From Gammaproteobacteria bacterium (GTDB taxonomy: Bacteria > Pseudomonadota > Gammaproteobacteria > HK1): a stretch of DNA of 7,110 nt. Shown here piece after piece: positions 1 through 6,537 of the stretch. Location: assembly GCA_020444775.1 (NCBI GenBank), contig JAGRHX010000294.1:1-7110 (forward strand). The letters run 5' to 3'. The notes beneath the pieces are model-generated. The model worked only from the letters and a program-made list of their open reading frames with translations. It searched no databases and was not told where the DNA came from. Each line of letters opens with the position of its first letter. Positions within the stretch are counted from its first letter, which is position 1. Made by a program: the position numbers and the translations under genes.

Positions 1-61
1 GCTGACCGCGTACCGCCGATTGACGCCCATCGCCCGGTTCAATAGCCTCCAAATCCTTCTC

Positions 62-78
62 GCGCTCCTTTGGAGCGC
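62..78 (+). promoter_or_regulatory. Leader stem-loop upstream of the thiolase-fold gene
   Basis: A perfect 7-bp inverted repeat, GCGCTCC and GGAGCGC, is separated by a TTT loop. It lies 34 bases before the proposed GTG start at 113. No T-run follows, so it is not a canonical intrinsic terminator. It could be an mRNA leader hairpin, a terminator remnant of a gene left of the window, or an operator. The structure is seen directly; any role is inference. Confidence 0.4.
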
Positions 79-86
79 ATCATCCG

Positions 87-99
87 TTCGACCGTCGAA
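87..99. promoter_or_regulatory. 13-bp palindrome abutting the ribosome binding site
   Basis: TTCGAC-C-GTCGAA is a perfect 6+1+6 inverted repeat. It ends directly before the purine-rich ribosome binding site at 100-107. Its size and odd centre suit a dimeric repressor operator such as a TetR- or GntR-type site, but it could also form a small mRNA hairpin affecting ribosome access. No regulator gene is present in the window to pair with it. Confidence 0.3.
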
Positions 100-107
100 G
101 GGGGAGG
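100..107 (+). promoter_or_regulatory. Ribosome binding site that decides the thiolase-fold gene start
   Basis: GGGGGAGG lies 5 bases before GTG at 113. It is the strongest Shine-Dalgarno match in the first 130 bases and supports GTG 113 over the in-frame ATG at 20, which has no such site and would add 31 residues unlike a thiolase N-terminus. Confidence 0.75.
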
Positions 108-112
108 CAAGC

Positions 113-1264
113 GTGTCATTACGCAATAAGGGTGCGATTACCGGCGTCGGCGAGACCGAGTATTCGCGTGGATCCGGAAAGAGCGTGCTGCGCCTGCAGC
201 TCGAGGCCTCGCTCGCCGCCATCGAGGATGCCGGGCTCTCGCCAAAGGACATCGACGGCATCATCCCCTACGGCAATCTGGCCGTGGTGGCGGAGGATCT
301 GGCGACCAACTTCGGTATCCCGGATCTGCGCTTCTCGGCGACCACCCCGCTCGGTGGGGCGAGCTGCGTGGCGGCCGTGCAATGCGCGCTGGCCGCGGTC
401 AGCGCCGGCATCTGCAATCATGTCCTGATCCCGGTCGGGCGCAACGGCGCCTCGGGCGGCCGTATCGGCACGCGGGTCCAGGAGATGCCGCAGTTCAAGC
501 TGATCGGTGAGTTCGAGATGCCGCTCGGTGCCATCGCGCCGGCGCAGCTCTACGCGCCCATGGCGCGCCGGCACATGGAGCTGTACGGCACCACCAGCGA
601 GCAGCTGGGCGCAATAGCGGTATCGACGCGACATAACGCCATTCTGAACGGTAATGCGATGATGACCCGGCCGATGACGCTCGAGGATCATCAGAACTCG
701 CGCATGATCTCCGATCCCCTGCGGCTGTTCGACTGCTCGCTGGAGAGTGACGGTGCGGCCGCGGTGGTGGTCAGCGCCATGGATCGTGCCCGCGATTGCG
801 CCAGACCGCCGATCGCGGTGCTGGGTATCGCGGAAGGACACCCGGACAGCCCCAGCGCGATCACGCAGCGACCCGATATGACCCGCTTGGGTGTCGCGAA
901 GGCGGCGCCCAGGTGCTTCGAGATGGCCGGTGTCACGCATGCCGACATCGACGTCGCCGAGATCTACGACTGCTTCACCTACATCGTCATGTGTCAGCTC
1001 GAGGATCTGGGCTTCTGCAAGAAGGGGGAGGGCGGGCCGTTCGTGGCCAGCGGCGCCATCAACCTCGGCGGCAGCCTGCCCATCAACACCCATGGCGGGC
1101 TGCTCTCGCAGGCGCACATGGTCGGCATGAACCATATCGTCGAGCTGGTCCGGCAGCTGCGTGGAGAAGCCGGCAAGGCCCAGGTGGCTGATGCCGAGGT
1201 CGGGCTGGTCACCGGCTATGGCGACATGGGCGACGGCGCGGTCGCCATCATGGCGCGTGCCTGA
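113..1264 (+). CDS. Thiolase-fold protein (SCP2/Ltp2-like, probably aldolase-type)
   Basis: This cytosolic protein of 383 residues is normal in length for an SCP2-type thiolase or its lipid-transfer-protein relatives. The N-terminus reads GAITGVGETEYSRGSGKS, typical of the family, which supports the GTG start. The position where thiolases carry the nucleophilic cysteine reads GGASC (about 81-85), with glycine apparently replacing cysteine. Further landmarks are an SDGAAAVVV stretch near 212-220, EIYDCFTY near 283-290, and NTHGGLLSQAHMVGMNH near 325-341 with candidate catalytic histidines 327 and 335. The C-terminal TGYGDMGDGA (368-377) lacks the second thiolase cysteine. Family knowledge: cysteine-poor homologues paired with DUF35 proteins, such as Ltp2, perform retro-aldol cleavage of acyl-CoA side chains. 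The next gene is DUF35, so the two probably form a complex. The fold is near certain. The reaction is inference, and a thiolase or acyl-transfer role remains possible. Confidence 0.9.
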   Translation: MSLRNKGAITGVGETEYSRGSGKSVLRLQLEASLAAIEDAGLSPKDIDGIIPYGNLAVVAEDLATNFGIPDLRFSATTPLGGASCVAAVQCALAAVSAGICNHVLIPVGRNGASGGRIGTRVQEMPQFKLIGEFEMPLGAIAPAQLYAPMARRHMELYGTTSEQLGAIAVSTRHNAILNGNAMMTRPMTLEDHQNSRMISDPLRLFDCSLESDGAAAVVVSAMDRARDCARPPIAVLGIAEGHPDSPSAITQRPDMTRLGVAKAAPRCFEMAGVTHADIDVAEIYDCFTYIVMCQLEDLGFCKKGEGGPFVASGAINLGGSLPINTHGGLLSQAHMVGMNHIVELVRQLRGEAGKAQVADAEVGLVTGYGDMGDGAVAIMARA

Positions 1265-1312
1265 AGCTGGTCGCACGCCCGGCCCTCTCACCGGTCCACT
1301 TCACCGGCCGTA

Positions 1313-1336
1313 GCCGTCGGCCGTTCGGCCGACGGC
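1313..1336 (+). terminator. Strong stem-loop between the thiolase-fold and DUF35 genes
   Basis: GCCGTCGGCC and GGCCGACGGC form a perfect 10-bp GC-rich stem with a GTTC loop. It lies 48 bases after the thiolase-fold stop and 22 bases before the DUF35 ATG. No T-tract follows, so it is at best a partial terminator. It may instead be an mRNA stability or processing element that sets different levels of the two proteins. Confidence 0.4.
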
Positions 1337-1358
1337 GCATACACGAGGCAGAATCCGC

Positions 1359-1784
1359 ATGTCCGAACAATTGCAAGACCCCCCCTCTAAACCCATACCC
1401 CTGCCCAATCCCGACACGGTGGCGTACTGGGACGGCCTGCGCGAAGGCCGGCTCATGCTGCAGCAGTGCGCGCAGTGCGGACACATCCGGCACTATCCGC
1501 GCCCGATGTGTGATGAGTGCTATTCGATGGAGTCCAAGTGGGTGCAGGCCAGCGGCAAGGGCAAGGTGCACAGCTGGACCGAGACCCATCATCCGTTCCA
1601 TCCGGGGTTCAAGCAGGAGCTGCCCTATGTGTTGGTGACGGTGGAGCTGGAGGAGGGTGTGCGTCTGAACGCGCAGCTGCGCGGCGCTGGCCTTGCCGAC
1701 CTGGCGCTGGACAAGCCGGTGCGTATCCAATTCGAGTCGGCGGGTCCAGAGCTGGTGCTGCCGGTCGCGACCCTGGACACATGA
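1359..1784 (+). CDS. DUF35 zinc-ribbon/OB-fold protein, thiolase partner
   Basis: This small protein of 141 residues has the two-part DUF35 layout. An N-terminal helix (DTVAYWDGLREGRLMLQQC) leads to a rubredoxin-like zinc ribbon with CxxC pairs at Cys37/Cys40 and Cys51/Cys54. An OB-fold follows, from roughly residue 60 to the end. Known members bind acyl-CoA and assemble with thiolase-fold proteins or acyl-CoA hydratases; in steroid side-chain degradation a DUF35 domain is required by the Ltp2 aldolase. Its position just after the thiolase-fold gene fits that role. The start is supported by GAGG at 1345-1348, 10 bases before the ATG. Codons 7-9 carry a run of seven C bases (1379-1385), a possible slippage spot, but the frame is intact. 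The family call is firm; the exact partner reaction is inferred. Confidence 0.92.
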   Translation: MSEQLQDPPSKPIPLPNPDTVAYWDGLREGRLMLQQCAQCGHIRHYPRPMCDECYSMESKWVQASGKGKVHSWTETHHPFHPGFKQELPYVLVTVELEEGVRLNAQLRGAGLADLALDKPVRIQFESAGPELVLPVATLDT

Positions 1785-1828
1785 GAACCGTGCAGCGACA
1801 CGCGCACAAGAGGGAGGATGGATCATGA
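1781..1828 (+). other. Possible 15-codon coupling mini-ORF between DUF35 and the monooxygenase
   Basis: ATG at 1781 overlaps the DUF35 stop (ATGA, 1781-1784) and opens a frame encoding MRTVQRHAHKREDGS. Its TGA at 1826-1828 overlaps the ATG of the monooxygenase (ATGA, 1825-1828). A ribosome leaving DUF35 could therefore re-start here and be delivered to the next start codon. It has no strong ribosome binding site of its own, and the monooxygenase has a good one inside this frame (1811-1818). The geometry may be chance; no peptide function is claimed. Confidence 0.25.
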
Positions 1829-2907
1829 AATTCGGGGTATTCAGCCTCAGCCAGTTTCCCGATCAGAGCCGTCGGGTGGAATGTTTCGACGACGATCTGC
1901 ATTTCTTCGAGCTGGCGGAAGAGCTCGGCTACCACAAGGCCTGGATCGCCGAGCATCTGTTCTCCACCTACGGCGTGGTGACCTCCACCCAGGTGTATGC
2001 CGCGGCCATCGCGCAACGTACCCGAAAGCTGCGTCTGGGCATGGCGATCGTGGCGATCCCTTTCAATCACCCGCTGCGCACGGCGTCGGACTTCGCGTTG
2101 ATCGACATCCTCTCGCACGGCCGTCTGGATTTCGGCGTCGGGCGGGCCTATCAGCCGCACGAGTTCGTCGGTCTGGGCGTGCCGATGGACATGAGCAGGG
2201 AGATGCTGAGCGAGGGTCTGGATATCGTCATGAAGGCCTGGACCGAGGAGAAGATCAGCTACGACGGCAAGTTCTGGCAGATCCCCGAGCCGGTCGAGGT
2301 GCTGCCCAAGCCGATCCAGACGCCGCATCCGCCGGTCTACCAGGCGTGCATCTCGCCTGAGAGCTTCGAGCAGACCGCGCGCGGTGGCTGGAACATCCAG
2401 ACTGCCTCGCCATTCGTCTATCGGACCTACAGAGACGACTGGATGGCTGAGCTGGAGCGCAACTTTCAGCACTACGAGCAGATGTGCGTCGAGCACGGTC
2501 GCGATCCGAAACAGGCCGAGCGGATGATCCTGCTGCCGTTCTTCGTTGCCGAGAGCAGCGCCCAGGCACAGGACATCTACGCCCCGCACGTGGAATGGTT
2601 CTATGCGAAGGTCACCGCCAACCAGCTGCAAGGGGCGCCGTCGACCGGCGTGGTCAAGGGCTATGAGCTGACAATGACCGAGGGGCGCAAGACCCGCGAG
2701 ATGGGCTATCTGAGCTTTGACAAGCTGCACCAGTACGGCGCCGCCATCGCCGACGATCCGGATACCTGCGTGGATAAGCTGCGGGAGATGAAGCGCCGTT
2801 TCGGCATCACCGAGTTCGCCTTGTGGTTCAACATCGGCGGCATCGATCGCAAGCACGTGGAGAGCGCCATGCGGCTCGCGGCCGAGAAGGTCCTGCCCCA
2901 CGTATGA
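1825..2907 (+). CDS. Luciferase-like (LLM class) flavin-dependent monooxygenase
   Basis: This protein of 360 residues is predicted to be a cytosolic TIM-barrel of the bacterial-luciferase superfamily, which uses reduced FMN or F420 to oxidise or reduce organic substrates. The N-terminal strand MKFGVFSLSQ is typical. AWIAEHLF (39-46) matches the family's W-x-x-E-H motif. SHGRLDFGVGRAY (97-109) matches the conserved S-x-GR-x-x-x-GxGR flavin-phosphate region. The start is ATG 1825 with AGGGAGGA at 1811-1818; the frame is open upstream to 1693, but that extension overlaps DUF35 and does not resemble the family. The stop overlaps the next start (ATGA, 2904-2907), so the two are translationally coupled. 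No F420 biosynthesis gene and no flavin reductase gene lies in the window, so the cofactor and reductant source are unknown. FMN is likelier if the host is a proteobacterium. The substrate cannot be assigned. Confidence 0.9.
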   Translation: MKFGVFSLSQFPDQSRRVECFDDDLHFFELAEELGYHKAWIAEHLFSTYGVVTSTQVYAAAIAQRTRKLRLGMAIVAIPFNHPLRTASDFALIDILSHGRLDFGVGRAYQPHEFVGLGVPMDMSREMLSEGLDIVMKAWTEEKISYDGKFWQIPEPVEVLPKPIQTPHPPVYQACISPESFEQTARGGWNIQTASPFVYRTYRDDWMAELERNFQHYEQMCVEHGRDPKQAERMILLPFFVAESSAQAQDIYAPHVEWFYAKVTANQLQGAPSTGVVKGYELTMTEGRKTREMGYLSFDKLHQYGAAIADDPDTCVDKLREMKRRFGITEFALWFNIGGIDRKHVESAMRLAAEKVLPHV

Positions 2908-4046
2908 GCGAGCATCCCGCGCCTGCCTATCTGGATCCGCGCAGCGGTCGGACCTGGCCCATCGAGCAGCCGCGCTGGTGCAGCGACAGCGGCGCGCCGC
3001 TGCTACTGACCGATCTGCCCGGGATCGAGCCACGCCAGATCGATGCCCGGTTGCGCAGCCTGTGGCGGTACCAGGCGGCGCTGCCGCTGCCGTGCGCGCG
3101 TCCGATCAGCATGGGCGAGGGGTGCACGCCGCTCATCGAGCATCAGCGTCATGGCCGCCAGGTGCTGCTCAAATGCGAGTGGTTCATGCCGACCGGCAGC
3201 TTCAAGGATCGCGGCGCCAGCGTGATGCTGTCCTTGCTACGTGAGCAGGGCGTGAGCGCGGTGCTCGAGGACAGCTCGGGTAACGGCGGGGCCGCGGTGG
3301 CGGCCTATGCCGCCGCGGGTGACATGCACGCGACGATCATGACGCCGGCCAGCACCAGCCCGGCGAAGACCGTGGCGATGCGTGCTTGTGGGGCGAGTCT
3401 CGAGTTGATCCCGGGCAGCCGCCAGGCCACCGCGGACGCGGCCGTGCGTCGCTCGAGCGAGATCTTCTATGCCAGCCACAACTGGCAGCCTTTCTTCCTG
3501 CAGGGCACCAAGACCCTCGCCTACGAGCTCTGGGAGGATCTGGGCTTCGAGGTGCCGGACAACATCATCGTCCCGTGCGGTGCCGGCTCCAACGTCCTCG
3601 GCTGTGACATCGGTTTCCGTGAGCTGCAGCGTTGCGGGCAGATCGATCGATTGCCCCGGCTGTTCGCCGCGCAACCCGCCAACTGCGGGCCTATTGCCGC
3701 CGCCTTCCTGGCCGGCCGTGAGGTGGTGGAACGCAGCGTCGCGCCGACGATCGCCGAGGGCACGGCGATCGCCGAGCCGGTGCGTCTGCCCGAGGTGCTG
3801 GCGGCCCTGCGCCGCAGCGACGGCGGCGCGGTGCTGCTGGAGGAGGCGGAGATCGCGGCGGCGACCCTGTCGCTGGCACGCGCCGGGATCTATGTGGAGC
3901 CGACCTCGGCGCAGGTCGCCGCGGCATTTGACCGTCTCATCGAGCAGGGCGTCATCGAGACCGGGCAACGCACCGTGCTGGTATTGACCGGAACCGGTAT
4001 CAAATCCACACAACGGGTGGCGGAGCTGCTGGGAGTGGAGCTGTGA
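2904..4046 (+). CDS. Threonine-synthase-like PLP-dependent lyase (fold type II)
   Basis: This protein of 380 residues belongs to the tryptophan-synthase-beta fold of PLP enzymes. PTGSFKDRG (96-104) carries the Schiff-base lysine Lys101. SSGNGG (124-129) is the cofactor-ring and substrate loop. CGAGSN (225-230) is the phosphate-binding loop. LTGTGIK near the C-terminus is the family's closing motif. Threonine synthases often begin with a four-cysteine zinc ribbon. Here the equivalent stretch (LDPRSG then WCSDSGAPL, residues 10-33) keeps only Cys26, so the metal site seems lost. The ATG overlaps the monooxygenase stop, and the only purine-rich site (GAGAAGG, 2884-2890) is 13 bases away, so translation probably depends on coupling. 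The next gene also overlaps. Placement among catabolic genes argues for a beta- or gamma-elimination or deamination role on an amino acid, rather than housekeeping threonine synthesis. The substrate is unknown. Confidence 0.85.
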   Translation: MSEHPAPAYLDPRSGRTWPIEQPRWCSDSGAPLLLTDLPGIEPRQIDARLRSLWRYQAALPLPCARPISMGEGCTPLIEHQRHGRQVLLKCEWFMPTGSFKDRGASVMLSLLREQGVSAVLEDSSGNGGAAVAAYAAAGDMHATIMTPASTSPAKTVAMRACGASLELIPGSRQATADAAVRRSSEIFYASHNWQPFFLQGTKTLAYELWEDLGFEVPDNIIVPCGAGSNVLGCDIGFRELQRCGQIDRLPRLFAAQPANCGPIAAAFLAGREVVERSVAPTIAEGTAIAEPVRLPEVLAALRRSDGGAVLLEEAEIAAATLSLARAGIYVEPTSAQVAAAFDRLIEQGVIETGQRTVLVLTGTGIKSTQRVAELLGVEL

Positions 4047-5602
4047 GCGAAGTGCACAACCCGCGGATCGCGCTGCTCGGCTTCTCGATCGAATGCAATC
4101 GATTCGCGCCGGTCACCACCGAGCGTGATTTCGCGATCCGAACCCTGTTGCGCGGCGAGGACATCATGCGCGACGCGCGCTCCGCGGCGCCGCGGATGCT
4201 CGGCGAGCTGCCCGGATTCGTCGCCGAGATGGACACGCACGGGCCGTGGCAGCCGGTCCCGATCCTGCTGGCGATGACCGAGCCCAATGGGCCGGTCGAG
4301 CAGCGATTCTTCGATGGGCTGGTGGCGGAATGGGAGGCCGGCCTGCGTGACGCCGGCCCGCTCGATGGCGTGTACTGCGTGATGCACGGCGCGGCGCTGT
4401 GCACCGCCGACGACGACCCGGAAGGTACCATCCAGACCCTGGTGCGCGAGGTGCTTGGCGAGCAGGTGCCGGTGGTCTCGAGCTTCGACCTGCACGCCAA
4501 CGTCTCGCAACGTGATGTCCAGACCATAGACGCCTTCATCGGCTATCGCACCAATCCGCACATGGACATGCGTGAGCGTGGCGCCGAATCGGCGCTGATG
4601 CTGCGGCGTCTCATGGGGGGATTGAAGACCTTCATCGCGAGTGTCCGTCTGCCCATCGTGCCACCCACCGTGACCATGCTGACCGGCAACGACGTTCCCG
4701 ACAGGCCGTATGGCGAGCTCATCGACCTGGGCCAGCGCCTCATGCACACGCCGGCCTATGCCGGGCGGGTGTTGAACGTGTCGGTGATGGGTGGCTTCGC
4801 CTACGCGGACACCCATTTCAACGGGCTGACCGCGGTGGTCACCGCGACCGACGCCGACACGGCGCGTGCGCTCGCCGACGAGCTGGCTCGGGCGGGCTGG
4901 GCGATGCGCGATCGCTTCAAGGTATCGCTCACCAGCCTGGAGGACGCGGTCGCGCTGGCGCTCGCTACCCGTGACGATGCGCGGCCGCCTCTGATCTTCG
5001 CCGATGTCGCCGACAATCCGGGCGGCGGTGGCCGCGGCAACACCATGTATCTGCTCGAGTCGATGCATGCCGCTGGTGTCGAGTCGGCGCTGATCGGCGT
5101 GATCAACGATCCGGCACTTGCGCAGGAGGCTCATGCGCTCGGGGAGGGTGCGTCCTTCGCCGCACGTTTCAATCGCCATCTGCAATCGGATAGCACCGAT
5201 GCGCCCTTCACCCGGCCTTTCGAATGCGCGGCGACGGTGCGCAAACTGCATCCGGGACCGGTGCGCTGCAGGCGCGGCATCTTCGCCGGTGGCACGGTGG
5301 ATCTGGGGCCATCGGCGTTGCTGCAATGTGCCGGATTGAGCGTGGTGGTGATCTCCCAGCGCGTGCAGTGCGCGGACCCGGCCTTCTTCGAAGCCTTCGG
5401 GCTCGACATCGGCCAGGCGCGTGTGGTGGTGGTCAAGTCACGCGGGCATTTTCGCGGCGGATTCGACGAGTTCTTCTCGCACGAGCAGGTGGTGGAGGTG
5501 GACGCACCCGGTCTGACCTCGCCGCTGCTGCGCAACTTCGACTGGCAGCACCTGCCACGGCCGGTGCTGCCGATCGATGACGAGGTCGACTGGCCCGGCT
5601 GA
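4043..5602 (+). CDS. M81 family metallopeptidase (MlrC-like)
   Basis: This protein of 519 residues has the usual length and layout of the MlrC/DUF1485 family: an N-terminal metal-binding domain (about 1-300) and a C-terminal MlrC domain (about 315-505). Likely metal ligands or catalytic residues are Glu17 in FSIECNRF, His115 in MHGAAL, Asp149 and His151 in DLHAN, and His173 in GYRTNPHMDMRERG, a set that agrees with the residues I recall for microcystinase MlrC. DVADNPGGGGRGNT (321-334) is the conserved start of the C-terminal domain. MlrC hydrolyses linear microcystin and its tetrapeptide; most relatives have unknown substrates, probably small amides or modified peptides. No signal peptide is seen, so it should act in the cytosol. 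The start is GTG 4043, overlapping the previous stop (GTGA), with GGGAG at 4031-4035, 7 bases upstream. It is the last gene of the block. The other microcystin genes (mlrA, mlrB, mlrD) are absent here, so a microcystin role is not supported. Confidence 0.88.
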   Translation: MSEVHNPRIALLGFSIECNRFAPVTTERDFAIRTLLRGEDIMRDARSAAPRMLGELPGFVAEMDTHGPWQPVPILLAMTEPNGPVEQRFFDGLVAEWEAGLRDAGPLDGVYCVMHGAALCTADDDPEGTIQTLVREVLGEQVPVVSSFDLHANVSQRDVQTIDAFIGYRTNPHMDMRERGAESALMLRRLMGGLKTFIASVRLPIVPPTVTMLTGNDVPDRPYGELIDLGQRLMHTPAYAGRVLNVSVMGGFAYADTHFNGLTAVVTATDADTARALADELARAGWAMRDRFKVSLTSLEDAVALALATRDDARPPLIFADVADNPGGGGRGNTMYLLESMHAAGVESALIGVINDPALAQEAHALGEGASFAARFNRHLQSDSTDAPFTRPFECAATVRKLHPGPVRCRRGIFAGGTVDLGPSALLQCAGLSVVVISQRVQCADPAFFEAFGLDIGQARVVVVKSRGHFRGGFDEFFSHEQVVEVDAPGLTSPLLRNFDWQHLPRPVLPIDDEVDWPG

Positions 5603-5603
5603 G

Positions 5604-5631
5604 CGCACGGCGCAGCCGGCCGCGCCGTGCG
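5604..5631. terminator. Shared stem-loop between convergent genes
   Basis: CGCACGGCGC and GCGCCGTGCG form a perfect 10-bp stem around the loop AGCCGGCC. It fills nearly all of the 32-bp gap between the converging stop codons of the M81 gene and the amidohydrolase gene. The location fits a bidirectional terminator. No T-tract follows on either strand, so efficiency may rely on the stem alone or on Rho. Confidence 0.55.
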
Positions 5632-5634
5632 GTG

Positions 5635-6537
5635 CTATTGGTCCTGGAAGCCGTACAGACGCGCCGGGTTGTCGACCAGGATGCGCTCGATCAGGCCCGC
5701 GTCGTCATCGGTCCAGTCGGCGAGCTGATCGAGCAGATAGCCGTCGTTGGGCATGAAGCCGTGATGATGGGGATGCGGCCAGTCCGTGCCCCACAGCATC
5801 TTGTGCGGCGCCGCTTCGATCAGCGCGCGGGCGAACGGTAGCACGTCGTCGTACGGCGTCCGCTGACACCGTGTGATGCGATAGGTGCCGGTCAGCTTCG
5901 CCCAGAAGTTGCCCTGCGCGAGCAGCTCCAGGAAGGTTTGGAAGCCGGGATTGTCGAGTGGCAGGGCGGTCGACATGTAGCCCAGATGGCCGACCACCAC
6001 GTCGACCGGCAGCGCGCCGAGCGTGCCACGCAGATCGTCGAAGCTGTCGACATGGATCAGCACCTCCAGATGCCAGCCCAGCGCCGTCAGTCGATGACAG
6101 AACTCGCTGACCTCGTGCAGATCATCGAAGGGCATCCCACCCTTGTCGACCATGTTGACCCGCACGCCGCGGGCGCCAGCCGCGTGCAACGACTGTAGCT
6201 CCTCATCGCTGACGGTGATCGGCAGGGCGACCACCGCGCGCATGCTCTGTGGCGCGCTGGCGACCGCGTCCAGGCTCGCTCGGTTGTCGGTGCCATAGAC
6301 GCTGGGCTGGGTGACGACGCCGCGGCTGATCCCCAGGGTGCGGTGCAGCGACTGCAGCATCGGCACGGTCGCATCCGGCGGTGTGTAGCCACGCGCCGGC
6401 GACCAGGGGTAGCGCTGTTCCGGCCCGAACACGTGGAAGTGCGTGTCGCAGGCGCCGGCCGGAACCTTGAAGCGTGGTGGGCGCGGCGAGGGGTCGGGTC
6501 CCGGGCAGGCCGGGTAGCGTGGGTCATCGCTGCTCAT
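5635..6537 (-). CDS. Amidohydrolase-2 family hydrolase (LigI-like lactonase type)
   Basis: This 300-residue TIM-barrel belongs to the amidohydrolase superfamily branch that includes 2-pyrone-4,6-dicarboxylate lactonase (LigI) and related lactonases. ACDTHFHVFGP (29-39) holds the strand-1 HxH pair His33/His35. His162 (IHVD) and His184 (VVGHLG) lie at later strand ends. WGTDWPHPH (249-257) supplies the catalytic Asp252. NPARLYGF closes the protein, as in this family. I chose the ATG at 6537-6535 because the protein then starts shortly before the barrel; the open frame extends 50 codons further upstream without family features. A GGAG motif (complement of 6549-6552) lies 11 bases before the start. 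The gene faces the five-gene block and runs away from the NIPSNAP gene. LigI relatives open lactone rings in aromatic breakdown, some without a metal. The actual substrate here is unknown. Confidence 0.88.
   Translation of the reverse strand: MSSDDPRYPACPGPDPSPRPPRFKVPAGACDTHFHVFGPEQRYPWSPARGYTPPDATVPMLQSLHRTLGISRGVVTQPSVYGTDNRASLDAVASAPQSMRAVVALPITVSDEELQSLHAAGARGVRVNMVDKGGMPFDDLHEVSEFCHRLTALGWHLEVLIHVDSFDDLRGTLGALPVDVVVGHLGYMSTALPLDNPGFQTFLELLAQGNFWAKLTGTYRITRCQRTPYDDVLPFARALIEAAPHKMLWGTDWPHPHHHGFMPNDGYLLDQLADWTDDDAGLIERILVDNPARLYGFQDQ

Noticed and set aside
20..48. Sigma-70 promoter: TTGACG (20-25) with a -10 box 17 bases later
   Set aside because: The -35 is good, but the -10 position reads TAGCCT, only three matches to TATAAT, so it is not enough to call.
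20..112. N-terminal extension of the thiolase-fold gene from ATG 20
   Set aside because: There is no ribosome binding site at 20, the 31 extra residues do not resemble a thiolase start, and the stretch contains the hairpin and palindrome. GTG 113 has a strong site.
119..1291. Long minus-strand open frame opposite the thiolase-fold gene
   Set aside because: It is an antisense shadow common in high-GC coding DNA, with low-complexity Arg/His-rich translation and no family motif.
1379..1385. Seven-C run as a programmed frameshift or phase-variation site in DUF35
   Set aside because: One short homopolymer in C-rich DNA is expected by chance. The frame is intact, and no alternative product is suggested.
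1609..3033. Minus-strand open frame of 474 codons opposite DUF35 and the monooxygenase
   Set aside because: It spans two clearly real genes on the plus strand and their junction, and its translation shows no domain.
3890..5326. Minus-strand open frame of 478 codons opposite the PLP and M81 genes
   Set aside because: It is a shadow frame: the plus-strand genes carry complete catalytic motifs, and the antisense product has none.
4043..5602. Microcystin degradation gene mlrC proper
   Set aside because: The family is shared, but no mlrA, mlrB or mlrD lies nearby and MlrC-like proteins are widespread with other roles, so no symbol was assigned.
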